DNA from: Acephala macrosclerotiorum
Lineage: Eukaryota > Ascomycota > Leotiomycetes > Helotiales > Mollisiaceae
DNA length: 64,000 nucleotides
Direction: 5' to 3'
Assembly: GCA_014904845.1 (NCBI GenBank)
Contig: MU119391.1
Span: forward strand, 1 to 64,000
Under the pieces are notes generated by a model. It was given only the letters and a program-made list of their open reading frames with translations, did not search any database and was not told the origin of the DNA. The position numbers and the translations under genes are program-made. Below are positions 25,003 through 37,105 of the stretch, in pieces (position 1 is the first letter of the stretch; each line of letters opens with the position of its first letter).

Positions 25003-25568
25003 GGCATGTTTCGGGGTTTTTGCATTAGAGTTTCTATTCGGTAGGGTTGGGTTGTGAAAATGTCTTGTAAATCTGTGGATTCTTGTTCAGATCGTTTGTT
25101 TGTATGTGAATTGAGATGTATTGTAATGGATGTTGATGGTGAATTAGAATGCCCAGAAGGGAAGAACGGGGTTTCTTTTATTGACAAGACTTTCGTTGTG
25201 TGAGTAACGAGTCTGGATGTATGAATCCGCCTCAGAGATTCAATTGATTCATTCAAGCTACATGTATCTATTTCTGGATTTCTAATAACGGTATCTTGGG
25301 TATGACTCGCAACGAACCTAGAAATGGAAATCAGAGCAGAACAAGGATGTGATTCAAGAACTCGGACACCGTCAATGCCACAGGCCATGAATGGTCAAGT
25401 AGATTTGCACCATTCATTGAAGTACGAGCAGTGGTAGCCGAGAGACGGCTTGAGCACCTAACAGAATAGAACACAGACGGTACTACGGCTCGGATGTGGC
25501 ATGTCTATGGGCAGGAAAGGAGTTGTCAACCTCCAGGTCTGTTCACCATAATAGAATCGTAAGGCAAT
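25003..25568. other. Intergenic, no gene supported
   Basis: Upstream of the Cys-rich ORF and downstream of the split oxidoreductase gene. A minus-strand frame at 24990-25388 (132 codons) lacks domains and overlaps the putative leader of the Cys-rich ORF. Confidence 0.35.
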
Positions 25569-25859
25569 CTATGTGAATGATACTGTACACCCTTTCTCAG
25601 CACTCTCCCTCGCAAGTTCGATAATTCGAATCCCATCCTTCGACACCGTCGTCTTCACAGTAACAAGCAAATTCTTCTGCACTCCATCACACTGCAACAC
25701 AATCGTGAAAGAATCGTCGATCTCGCTTTCTATCCCTCTCAACGAACGATAAAACCCAGTGATTTTACACGGACGACCGAAGAGAACAATAGCTTGATCA
25801 AGCGTATGACTCCCAAGCCCGAATATTATCCCTTGGCCTGGGATGTAGGTGGGGGAAGT

Positions 25860-26102
25860 TGTCAGTTGAGGGCTCGTAATCTGTGACAATGGCCTCACAG
25901 AAATGGTCTCAATGCGATGAAGAAATTGTAGTATGTTGGCATGAAGTCGCATTATTAATCATACATAGTTTCACTAGGCAGTTTGGTTTAATGCCGATGT
26001 TCCAGCGAAAGCACTATATCAAGCAAACATTTCTATCTAACTAAACAAACAAATTTGATACTAATACTATACATTTTGCTTTGACTATTTTCGCAATTAA
26101 TA
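25860..26102 (+). repeat. 5' LTR of older Copia element
   Basis: 243 bp, starting TGTCAGTTGAGGG and ending CAATTAATA. Its outer third keeps C and G; the inner two thirds show TT/AA where the 3' copy keeps CC/GG (for example GGTTTAATG against GGCCTAATG). The bases after it (GTTATTAGTACT) are the expected place of the primer-binding site, now mutated. Confidence 0.9.
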
Positions 26103-29100
26103 GTTATTAGTACTATTACTTATTTTGGGTTTCCATTTATTAATTACTTGATCTAAGATTTATTGCGCTATTTCTTATATAGTATTTCTACTCAAATCTC
26201 TCTCGAAAACGTATAAATAGTATTACTAATTGTTGAGACGCTTTGACCGCTATTACCAATTTTATTAGAGTAACTCTACTATACTTCGTTGTAAGAAAAC
26301 ACTCTTTTTACTATGGTCAATATTCAGAGAAATGTGATCATTTTAATCGATAAAATAAATTAAAACGATTTTCTAAAATTTACTAAAACTATTACTATAA
26401 AAGAAGACATCTGAAAATACTTAGACTTTAAAGTATCTACAAAAGAAATTTCGATTTTAGACTATAACGAGTCAATTAAATCAAAACTCTCGAATTTCTA
26501 TGTCTCGATTCTAGTTTCAATAGTTGGAAATACAATAGTAATTACACGATTTGCTAAATATTTAAATCTTAACGAAAACGAAAGAAAAATTTTGCGTTAA
26601 GAAATAAATAATTACAATTACTAAAAGAAACTCTAAAACAATCAACGTTTGATTTTTAGCGGTATACGAAAGTATATCTATAGTACTATCGATAGAAACA
26701 ATTGAATATACTGCGAAAACTGTAAAGATCTTTATAAGATAATATTCAATTTACAACAAGAATTTGCTTCTACGAAACAAGTATAAGAACAATAAATTAC
26801 TATTTCATAGAATCGATTAATTACAATTACTAAGATTTCAATAAATATAAACGCGACTTTCAAATAATAGCGTACTATTTACAATAAAAAAAAGAAAATC
26901 TAGTACTTTAATATAACTAGTAATTGATTCCATTATAAATTCTTGAATTCAATTCGAGATATTATATTCGATTTTACTAGTCTCGAGTTTTTCAAATTAC
27001 TAAACGAAAACGGACTATTTTCTATTGATTTTAAAACGTTTCTTCGCAAATATTACAATTGAAAACGTTATAACGTAAAACTAGCGCGCAAACGATATAG
27101 TATTTTTGTTGCAATTTAAAATTAGAACGAGTTTTTTCTATTATTAATTCTCAACGATCGAGACGCTTTAAGAAAATTTATAAATCTTTGTATATACGAA
27201 AATCTCTATTGGTACGAAAACTGTCTATATATTGTCAATGCGAAGCAATTTCGAGAGTAAAAACTAGATTCGAAAAAGTAGAAATTAATCGAAAAAACGT
27301 ACGAGAACAATCGAAGAATTGCTAGAAAAGTTAAATATTTTCGTAAATAAAACAATAAAACAATAAATAACAATAATAACGCTAATAATACTTTTAAAAT
27401 AAACGAAAGTAAACTATTTTTTTTAATTGATACGAATTCGAAGAGAAATTATATTGTTTATAGTACTAGTATCTCGAATATAAATATTAACGATTTTATT
27501 GAAATAAAGAAATTTATTATCGAATCAATAAATTTACGATTTTTTGCCAGAATCGATAGCGTTAAACTAAGCGAACCAATCACTATATCGTTTACAATTC
27601 TAATTAATACAATATTTTTATATTTTCTCCACGCAACATTTCTTATTACTTAACGCGATTACGAACTTAAAAATAGTTTTATTTTAAACTTTAAATCGAC
27701 GATTTATATTTGTAATAACTATAATCGATTTAGTGCTTTTTAATTCGTAGAGATTAACGAAGTAATCTATATTAACAATAGAGAAATAATTATTTTAAAA
27801 TACGATATTATTATTATTGTCATAAAATACTCTAATTTTTCTAGAAATAAACTTATTATATTCAAAAACGTGATTTATTATTCTAATTTTCAAACGAATA
27901 TTATTTCTTTATAGTACTTTGTGCGCCAAGAAATCCATTAAAATACAGAGCACTTTATTTTTAAAGAAAATAAATGTATAATCTACTATATTTTTTTTCG
28001 CTATAAACAATATACACTCGAGTACAACTTTCTAGACTACGAACAAATTGTTAACACTACTCAAAATTCTCACAAATTTTTTAATTAGACTATAAATACT
28101 ATTGAGAACTAGTATAAACATTTTAAATATCTTTACTACGAAGTAATTAATTATCTCGAAACGAGTACTCGTAGAATCAAAATTACTACAAAATACGATC
28201 GAAATTGTATTTACGAGATTTGTAAACTCAAAAACGCCAAAGAAATTATTTTTAAACGTTTTTACACTCGCGAAAATCGATCATTTTATATTTTTTATAT
28301 AAACTAAATTTATATAACAAATAAACTCAACGATAAAAGTAAAATAATGTATACGTATTGTAATTTCTACTATATAAACTTCATTTTTGCACTATTTGAT
28401 TTCAAACAATTTATTATCGTAATTATTCTCAAACGATTAATCAAATATCTTAAAAAAAAATAAAAATTTACAATCGTAATTATTAAAATAAACAATCAAA
28501 TCGAACTTAAAAAACAATAAACTATATTGATTTAAAATAAAAAAAAGATTGAAATACAAAAATCAATATTTAATACTTATAACTAGAATAATTCTACGAA
28601 ACGTACTAAGAAAATAATTATTGATCGATTAAAAATTATAAGAATTAGTATTAAACTATCTATTTACTTATATTCGTATATTACAATATCAATTGATTAC
28701 TTTTTAAATAAATTACTTACGTAACAATTGAACTAGAAAACACTACTCGATTTCTTCTAATAATATCTAAAAATCACGAATTTAAAACTAATTATTATTC
28801 ATTTACGAACTTACGATTGTAAAGCGTTTTCACTGAAAAAAAATATTTTAAAACTCGATAAATTAAAAATACGTACTTAAATTGATTAATTAATTGACTA
28901 CAAAAAAACGAATATTTTCTTCATATAAATTCTATTACTACGACAAGTAATTACTACGCGCAACGTTACGTTCAATAAATCTTTTTTCTACGACTCAAAG
29001 AACGAGACTATTTTCACAAAAATCGAGACTTTACAATTAATTGAGATTATCGAGTTAATAAATATTCTTGAGATCGAATACGACGATTTCATCTTAGAGT

Positions 29101-31615
29101 CTCTTGACGTAAAAACAAAATACGAACATTCGATCGACGCTCTCAGTAATACTATTGTTATCAAAAACACCTTTGAAATACAGCAATTTCAACAACTCAA
29201 AACTTTAGAGTTTACGCTAGAGTTTATACTAAAGTCTATACAATTTCCGATTGCAATTAATATTTTCAACGTTTTAATATTACAATTATCACTTGTCTTT
29301 AAACTAAATCAATCTTCACAAGATAGTTTTACTAAACGCACACACACGTCAAATGATTTTACTATTGATTCTAATAACGACTCAATGAACGATATACTCT
29401 CTACGGAAATATTAGCGTCTCGTAATACAATTCAATCTATTGGATTATTATTCGCATTTATTTACTCGAAAAAACCGATTCAATTAATTTTAGTAAATTT
29501 TTTACAAAAACATATACAAACAAAAAAACGCGTTCGCAAGCAAATAAAGCGTCTCTATTTTATTCAATGATTACAATACGCGTCAACTTTCCATATTACT
29601 ATCGTTCAAATAACTAATCAAACATATTGTCAATTACATAGAATCGAACTTTTTCTAGCGCCAAAAAACGTTTACAACTTCAAACGATACTTTTATTAAA
29701 TTAGTTTCAACGCTACTATACTATAAGAATACGCGAAATTGATCGAGAAAAACACGTTCGAGATAATCGATAAAATAATACTAAAATTAATCAATTTATT
29801 ACTTATATAAGTATTTATTTACAAGTTCGATACAAACGAATACTTTCTCAAATACAAAGTACGATTAATTACTAGAAAAAATTTACAACAATACAAATCT
29901 AAAAAAATCTACGCGACAATACTAATAGTACGAGTTTTTCGAGTTTTAATAATTATCGCTATTTATTTCGATTTAGAAATGAAATAATTCGATATTGTTA
30001 ACGCTTTCGATCAAATACAAATTGACGAGTTGATCTATATCAAATTTCTCGATAAATACAACGTCTTTGGTAAAAAATTCAAACTCAATATAGCTTTTTA
30101 CGACTTAATACGATTTTCGATTTTTTGATTTAATAATATTTTTACTAAGTACAAAACTTTTGATTTAAAACTTGTACTCGAGTACACGTATTTCTTTGTT
30201 AGCGACAAACTTATAATCTTTTTTTACGTCGATAATATTTGTGTTTTATATTATTAATAAAATCGATTAATCTACGAAAAATTTCGATTGAAACTAATAG
30301 CGATATATAAAATAAAAAAACTAAAAAAATTGAAATAGTTTTTAAATATACGAATTATACGAGACAAAACAGCGCGTAAAATCTGATTCTATTAAAACGC
30401 GTATATCGATAAAATGATCAAACGATTTAAAAAACTATCTACAAAAAAAGTACTTAAAATTTCTATCGATTCTACGAGAATTTTCGTTCGAAATTAAAAG
30501 TAGACTATTTTTGCGCAAATCGAGACTTATTAATAAATTTGCGACTTTGAGACTTATTTTACTACGATTTTTTGACCAGATACAATATACGCAATTTTAC
30601 TACTAGTAACGTTTTATACGAACTCGGTATTTGAATACTAATAAACTGTCGACGATTTGCTAGATTATTTCGAGAATACAAAATATTTAGTTTTTGAGCT
30701 CGAGAGTATACGCGCGTTTACTTTAATTCCAACGATGAATTCAATCGTAGATCTTTAAAAGACTATAAGCGACGCTTCTTTAATTGACGACTTCGATACT
30801 CGTAAAAACATTAGAAAATATATTTTTCAATTTTTCGATAGTACGATCGATTGAAAAAGCGAATAATAGAATACGATCTTTACGTTTATAATAGAAGTAG
30901 AGTTTAAAGTTTTGATTTTCGTTTGCACGTGATTACTATAGTGGCACAGGTTTTTTAACGCTATTAGTCTAAATATTTCCAACGACGACGTAATCTATTG
31001 CGATAATCTATAGATCGTTCGTTTTATAATGAAAAACTTTTTGAAATTTATTACAAAACTACGATACGTCGATATCCACTAGTATTAATTGCGCGAGTAG
31101 ATCGAAAACGGAACTATTAACGTCAAATAAATCGAAATTAATAAAATGATTATAAACGGTTTTACTAAGACTTTATTACGCCAAAAGTATAAATCTTTTA
31201 TTAAATACTTTAATTTTATCGATATCAAGTATTTGATTAACTTTTAAGAGTTTGTCGTCGATCTCGTTTAAACAATTATTGCAATTGCTATTATTTTACT
31301 ATAGTGAAATATGTCTCTAAGCAATTCAATTTTGTTTATTTCGATCATAATATTCAATGTATTTTCGACGCGCTTAATGCGTATTTTTATTATATTCCGA
31401 TTTTCATTCACTCTCGCGTTTTGATATTAAATTACTATTGTTTTCGAGATTACGCGATTTCTTTAATATTCTCTTTAGATATAGACTATATTCGTAATAT
31501 TATAATCTTTATTCTTTTGATTACTTTATTTCTTTTCTATTTGGGTTTTGTTTTTACAGTTCTTATATTTACTTAAATTTAGAAAGACTAACAAGTTAAC
31601 TTTTTTAGAAAGTGT
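26103..31615 (+). other. Internal region of older Copia element (decayed)
   Basis: Roughly 5.5 kb of AT-rich sequence with no long ORF. Conceptual plus-strand frames show the Copia RT blocks near 29940-30260 and polyprotein-like fragments elsewhere. Gag, protease and integrase cannot be delimited by eye. The open frame at 31304-31576 is Ile/Phe/Tyr-rich and not credible as a gene. Confidence 0.75.
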
Positions 31616-31623
31616 ATTAATTT

Positions 31624-31758
31624 GTCAATTTGAATAATATATTCGATGGATTTAATAGTTTGATTGATTGATTTTGATTTTAAAGATCTAGCTAAATACG
31701 AAGACATTATATCTATTGCAGTGCTTACTCAGTACTAAAACCACTCGAAAGTCTAATA
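31624..31758 (-). repeat. 3' LTR of younger Copia element
   Basis: 135 bp. The minus strand starts TATTAGACTTTCGAG (TG changed to TA) and ends CAAATTGACA. More AT-rich than its partner. The bases before it on the minus strand (AGTAGAAAGCG) are in the place of the polypurine tract. Confidence 0.9.
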
Positions 31759-33232
31759 CGCTTTCTACTAAGAAGCACTGTAGAGATATATCCATTCCAA
31801 TATCCAAAGTGATGTAAATAATCAATGTCTTCACGTGATTATCGCACTAACTATTATTGTGATCTATCGTCCTTTATTTCTTATTAATTGCAGCGTCGAA
31901 TCGTCGTAAAAAGTCTCATTAAACTCTGTGGCGCTAGTCTCAACTGCTTCGTAGAAAAGCTTATAGAGAACTAGAAAAAGTCTACTCTTTCTGTGGGAGT
32001 TCGATTCTAAATAGAGTATTTCCAGCTTTTATTCTACAGTCAAAGAGTGCTCTAAATCTGCTTAAAAAAGTCTTCGTCTTGTTCCAGTTCGTTCTTTTAC
32101 TACTGTTATTCTAATCCTTGAAATCCGTGAGCAGCGCCACAATCTTCTCTATATCAAACCAGTCTTTATTCAAACCCATTGTAGTCTTGTGAATCGTAAA
32201 TCGATCGTAAAGTAATTGTTTTGTAAAAATGTCTGCGATTTGATCGTTCTCTAGAACTGATTCTACTCTCAATCTGTTTCTAGTAATTATATCGTTCTTT
32301 ATATAGAAGTATCGGATTTCAATATACTTAGATTTATTCGAGAACTTCGTATTCGTACTAAAATCGATCGCAGAGAAATTGTCGCAATATAGAGTAGAAA
32401 ATTCTTTGAGAGATTCTTTGATGATTTTCGATTATAGTTTCTTTAATCAAATTGCTTCTTTTGCGACTTTATTCGCTGCTATAATCTCTGCTTTTATCGA
32501 GCTTTGTACTGTACTTCGTTGTCTTTGTACTGCCTATAAAACTGCTCTATTTCTCAGTATTACTACTCATTTTAGAAACGATTTACGGTCGTCTTCGGTT
32601 CTCTACGTAGAGTCGAAGAATATACTGTAACTTTTGATCGACGTTCTTTTGTAGGTAATTCTCATCGTTCTCGTTCTATTGAGATATCGAAGAAACTGCT
32701 TCGCAAAAAGTAAATATTCGAAACACGCGTTGAATATGAATCTAGTAAACTGATTAACGTGATAACTGATATCTAGTCTCGTGCAATTAGTTAAATAGAT
32801 CGTAGTACTAATAATCTGTTTGTAGAAATAGAGATCGTTTTCGTTTAATCAGTTTTTTTTCTCTTTTTCTCGTAGAATTGTACTTTGCGAGAATAGTAGA
32901 TTCGTTTGATTCGAGTATTCGAGATCGAGTCGTAGTAATAGCTTGTTTGTATATATCTCTTGATAAATTGTGAGAGTGTAATTCTCGCGATTTCTCTCGA
33001 TTTGAAATCCTACGAAGACGATAATAGAACTGAGATTTTTGCTCTTTCAATGCTTTTTGATTTTGGTCTTAATAGCGTTCGTGTTTACTTTGTTTCCAAT
33101 GATCAGCATATCGTCGATAAACAAAAGAATGTAAACTTTTTCTCCTATGAAAAAATTGGAATTAGTTTCAAATGTAATAAATTTCAGTTTTTCGAAGTAT
33201 TACTTGATTTCATTGAGCTATGCTCGAAGAGC

Positions 33233-33529
33233 TTACTTGAGTTCGTAGAGTGATTTCTTGAGCAAAAAGTAAGTATCTCTGTCTTTGAATTCAAAGTGAA
33301 ATTCATAAAAGAACTCAGAGATTTCCATGTAAATCTCTTCTTTAAGAAAAGAGTTCAAAAACGTTGAATCTATATCAATATAATCTATCTTTAGATTATG
33401 CTCTGTAGTAAGTGCCAAGAGTATTCGTAGAGTTGTGTATCTCATGACAGAGGCAAACGTCTCAAAGTAGTCAATACCGTAGATTTGCTCGAATCCTCTG
33501 ATAATAATCCTAGTTTTACGCCGAGTCAA
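33233..33529 (-). pseudogene. Copia reverse transcriptase (RVT_2) fragment
   Basis: A 98-codon open frame with the RVT_2 blocks RIIIRGFEQIYGIDYFETFA, LRILLALTTEHNLKIDYIDI and FLNSFLKEEIYMEI. The catalytic Asp-Asp box lies downstream on the same strand near 33124-33101 (FIDDMLI) in another open stretch. Secure family call; broken gene. Confidence 0.85.
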
Positions 33530-34834
33530 TTTATTACGAGTATTGAATCTCTTTTTCAGTACTCATTTGCTTGAAATAATCTTTCTGCCACTTAGTGATC
33601 TCCTCGTGATAATCTCATAAGTGCTTGTCTTTTGAAGAGTTTCGAGTTTAATAACGATTGCTTTTATTCAATTAAAAGCGTTTTTCTTTAAGGTTTTATC
33701 AACGATCAAAAACTCGAATGAAACGCTGGGTACACTTAGAGAAAATGATTTCTTTTCGTCTAAGTAGACAGCATTCAAAGTCTTTACTAGCTGTTTTACC
33801 GTTTGAGAGAAAGGCATTTCTTTATTGTTCAATTCGCTATTTGCTGTCCTTTTCGCCTTAGTAAGAGAATCATAAAAATTCTTGGTTCTCTTGATCATTC
33901 GATCGCTGACTTTTGATATTTGAGATAAATATTGCTCTTGAGTTTAATCAGAGCTCTAAGTACTAAAGTTTTATTTGATTACTGATTCTAGGCTTATTTC
34001 AGTTCCATTTTCACAAGTGCTTATTTCAATACTATTATTCTCATTAGCACGTATTTTAGTGCTATTAATCATCTCATCACCAAAAGAGTGATCAATTGGT
34101 GCATTAACAACGATGTGATCGTAGATTGTATTATTAGTAATAGGCAGATTTGCTACAATATGCTTGAATTCTTGAGAAATAAAAAACTCTGAGAATTTGT
34201 ATTCATGGAATTTAACATCAATTGAGAGAGTCTCTTTCAATGTTCTACAATTCAACAGCTTATAGACACTGTTTCTAGTGATACCCACGAAGATATACTC
34301 TTTTTTGGTCCTAGAAGTCCATTTACTTAATTAGTTTTTGAGCTCTTTAATATTGGCCTAGCATTCAAAAGCAACTAGAGTTTTCTGCAATACTAAAAAG
34401 TCTAGCTTTCTTTCAGTATAGGCTTTAAATAGAATGCATGTCTCTTGGTCTTTTGATCCAAGTTCCGAGACTGGCCATGGAAGTGCGTTCGTTGGCACTC
34501 TATTCTTGATCCAGATTGCATACTCTACGGCATAGTCTCAAAAGATCAATAAAAGCTTGATCTCGTAGATTATAGACCTGGCGGTATTGTCCATTGTTTG
34601 TATTGCTCGCTCAATAATACTATTCAATGAGTGTTTGTATAGTGGATAAAGCTCATGCTTAAAAGAATTGAACAGTGTTTTGAGCTATTCTTGGAAATCT
34701 TCTTTGAACTCGCCCGATCTATTGTCACACTTAAAATAGGCAATATCCTCTTCTGTATTTCTTTTAATGATTCTACAGATTTCACGAATGTGAGACTGGA
34801 TTTCTCTTGCACTTTTATCTTTTAGAAGTCTGAT

Positions 34835-35113
34835 TTAAGAGCACCGTGTTACGTCGTTCGTAATTAGAAAGAAATATTGATTCTCTTTATAGAATTTAAG
34901 CAATTTACCAGAAATATCACTATATAGTCTTCTCTCTTTTCTAGTAATTCTATTGTTTGTCTTCTTTTTAAAGGTTTTTTTGATTTTGCTCGCTGCACAA
35001 ACTTTACATGTTTCATGTCCAGTATATAGTCTGAATCTCGGTATTTTCATGTTTGTAATATCGATCAATTTTTGAAATACATTATAATTAATGTGATCAA
35101 AACACCGATACAT
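34835..35113 (-). pseudogene. Copia pre-integrase / integrase N-terminal fragment
   Basis: A 92-codon open piece with FDHINYNVFQKLIDI and TCKVCAASKIKKTF, corresponding to the H-H-C-C zinc region at the start of Copia integrase. The expected WHRRFGH start appears as MYRCFDH, with mutations. Flanking frames at 35120-35431 and 34624-34812 are probably the adjoining protease and integrase-core pieces. Non-functional. Confidence 0.75.
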
Positions 35114-35947
35114 GAGCTTCTATAGAGTTTCCTCAGAATCTATTACTTTGAAGAGCTCTATTGATAATCGAGTTCTCGTCGATGCATCCGGGGCAATGTT
35201 CGCCGAATATGCAATAGTATTGCTGACATTTTGGCATTGATTTAATATAAAGAGATTATTTCTAGGATTCTTAGAAACTGTAAATATCACTTTTCCATTT
35301 CTATCATTTGTAATGCCAATTGCTCGTTCTCTTTTAAATATGATCGATATTCCATTTTCTATAAATTGTAAAATAGAGATTAATCTCACTACTTCAAAAC
35401 TTGGCACATACCAAACTTCTCTGAGTTTCAACTCTTTTTGAAAAATTATTCAAACTTGATTTTGATATTCAATCGCGTTTACGGCAGTATCGTCTGCCGT
35501 GATAATCTTATTTGATATTTGCTAGCGTTTTAAGTGTATGAAATCAGATTGCACACCACTAAAGTGTTTCGAGACACTAAAGTCTAAAGCAAGTAGTAAA
35601 GCCTGAGCTCGTTCGATTAGTGCTCGAGTTAGTGAGAATAATAAGAGTGAAAATTGTCCTCTACTAGTATAGACTTTTATCTATCGAGAGTAATAGATAG
35701 AGCTTATATGTAAACGCTCGATATATCTCTCAGTCTTATTCTTGAATAGCAATCGAGTAAACACTATTATTACTAGTGAAAATGCTATGGATACAATGAA
35801 ATAAACAAAAAAGAAAAGACTTTATTGTGTTTTGTCTACAGTCACTATATTTGCTCTAGTAGTAAATTCAATTGTTGCAGTCTTTACTTACTCAGAGTTC
35901 TTTTGATCTTGTTTTTTGTCAGTTTTTCTACTTTTCCGTTTTATTCT

Positions 35948-35989
35948 ACACTCAATCTCATGATGCCCATAGTGCATACACTAATCACA
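35948..35989 (-). pseudogene. Copia Gag CCHC zinc knuckle with internal stop
   Basis: The minus strand encodes C-D-*-C-M-H-Y-G-H-H-E-I-E-C, a C-x2-C-x4-H-x4-C knuckle. The third position is TAG, one G-to-A step from TGG or CAG-type codons. It follows the Gag ORF as in Copia nucleocapsids. Confidence 0.7.
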
Positions 35990-36526
35990 TTGATTTGAAT
36001 CAAGCTCATTATAATCAACGAGTTCCCCGTTATCGCTATTATCGTCTCGACGATCTTTAGATTTTACAGAACGAGATACTGATAATCCAAATCCTCTACG
36101 ATTGCCTTTCTTCTTTCTACGGTATTTATTGTTGTTATTATTGCGACTATCGCGATCAGTCCTTCGCTTTCTGTTTCTAGTTTGTCTACTACCACGAGAT
36201 TGCCCATGACCACGCTATTGTTCTTCTCCACGAGTATAGTTTGCAATTGCTGAGATCTCTCTCTTGTCATAGACTTGCAGTATAGTGATCGCTTTATCGA
36301 GTGTGCACTCGGTTTTTGGCAGACGAAGAATATAATATTTCGTGCCCTCGTAATTGCTGTTCTCAGGGATAGCTACTATAATTCGATCTAAGATCTCATT
36401 ATCAGTAATTAGTCTCTCGATTGTTGCGAGCTGAAGTTTGTAGAACTCGAGACAATCTACGAATTCCCTGATTCTTTTAGAAGTCTCGAACTTCTCTTGT
36501 CCAAAGTTCGTTCGTTGAATAGATAC

Positions 36527-36952
36527 TCAGACAAAATCAACAGTCTTATCGTATTTCTTGAGTTCGTTCCAGATTCCCTTGACATCTTCAAAAAAGACCA
36601 ATGGAAAGATCTTGTCTTGTAGTTTGTCGTTCACGCTATTTGAAATGATTTGAATAGCTTTAGCAGCTTTCTCCTTCCAAGTCGTAATCCGATCAATTGA
36701 CGTAAGAGAAGCCGGTTTCGGTTCTTCACTATTAACTAGTTTTATAGCATAGATACTAATAAAAGCGACTAAATAGAAATTCTTGAATCGAAAATAGTTA
36801 TCCCTTGTGAGGATTTCAATTCTACCCCACTTACAGACGTAGTAAAATGCTGTAGAGGTAGGTGCTGTAGCACCGGTTGGAGCTGCTGGAGTCGCCATAG
36901 CGAATAGAGTTGATATTTTAGAGTAAAAAGATACGACGGTTTCAATAAGCAC
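36527..36952 (-). pseudogene. Copia Gag-like ORF
   Basis: An open frame of 141 codons. The probable true start is the internal MATPAAPTGATAPTS, followed by a GRIEILTRDNYFRFKNFYL segment and an Ile-Trp-Asn-Glu-Leu motif (VKGIWNELKKYDKT) typical of Copia/UBN2-type Gag. It is the first coding part after the LTR and primer site. It ends at a stop at 36527, while the homologous frame seems to continue beyond, so it is truncated by mutation. Confidence 0.75.
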
Positions 36953-36969
36953 TTTCCGGGCTCATAACC
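36949..36969 (-). promoter_or_regulatory. Primer-binding site of younger Copia, initiator-tRNA anticodon-arm type
   Basis: Directly after the 5' LTR the minus strand reads GGTTATGAGCCC. This is complementary to the anticodon loop and stem of eukaryotic initiator tRNA-Met (GGGCTCATAACC), not to a tRNA 3' end. Drosophila copia is known to use such an internal, half-tRNA primer. The match beyond 12 bases is unverified. Confidence 0.6.
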
Positions 36970-37105
36970 TGTCAATTTGAGTGATATATTCGATGGATTT
37001 GATGATCTGATTGATTGATTTTGGTTTTAAAGATCTAGCTAGGTGCGGGGACATTATATCCATTGCAGTGCTTACTCAGCACTAAAACCACTCGAAAGTC
37101 TAACA
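36970..37105 (-). repeat. 5' LTR of younger Copia element
   Basis: 136 bp, minus strand starting TGTTAGACTTTCGAG and ending CAAATTGACA. It matches 31624-31758 along its whole length, with differences that are mostly transitions. Confidence 0.9.

Larger units (their letters stand above)
31624..37105 (-). mobile_element. Younger Ty1/Copia LTR retrotransposon nested in the older 3' LTR
   Basis: 5.48 kb on the minus strand: 5' LTR 36970-37105, 3' LTR 31624-31758, target duplication CAATT at 37106-37110 against TAATT at 31619-31623 (one C/T difference). Order on the minus strand: Gag-like ORF (36952-36527), CCHC knuckle (35989-35948), pre-integrase/integrase zinc region (35113-34835), reverse transcriptase (33529-33233) with the catalytic FIDDMLI box near 33124-33101, then RNase H-like remains toward 32200. 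The Gag-Pol order with integrase before RT defines Copia (Pseudoviridae). The frame is broken many times, largely by TGG-to-TAG-type changes, so it is not autonomous now. Confidence 0.92.

Noticed and set aside
25866..25952. N-terminus MRLHANILQFLHRIET of the 3' oxidoreductase ORF
   Set aside because: This part is encoded by the LTR, not by the gene; gene sequence begins only after the GAAGT duplication.
31304..31576. 90-codon plus-strand frame within the older Copia
   Set aside because: Hydrophobic Ile/Phe/Tyr string typical of mutated AT-rich retroelement sequence.
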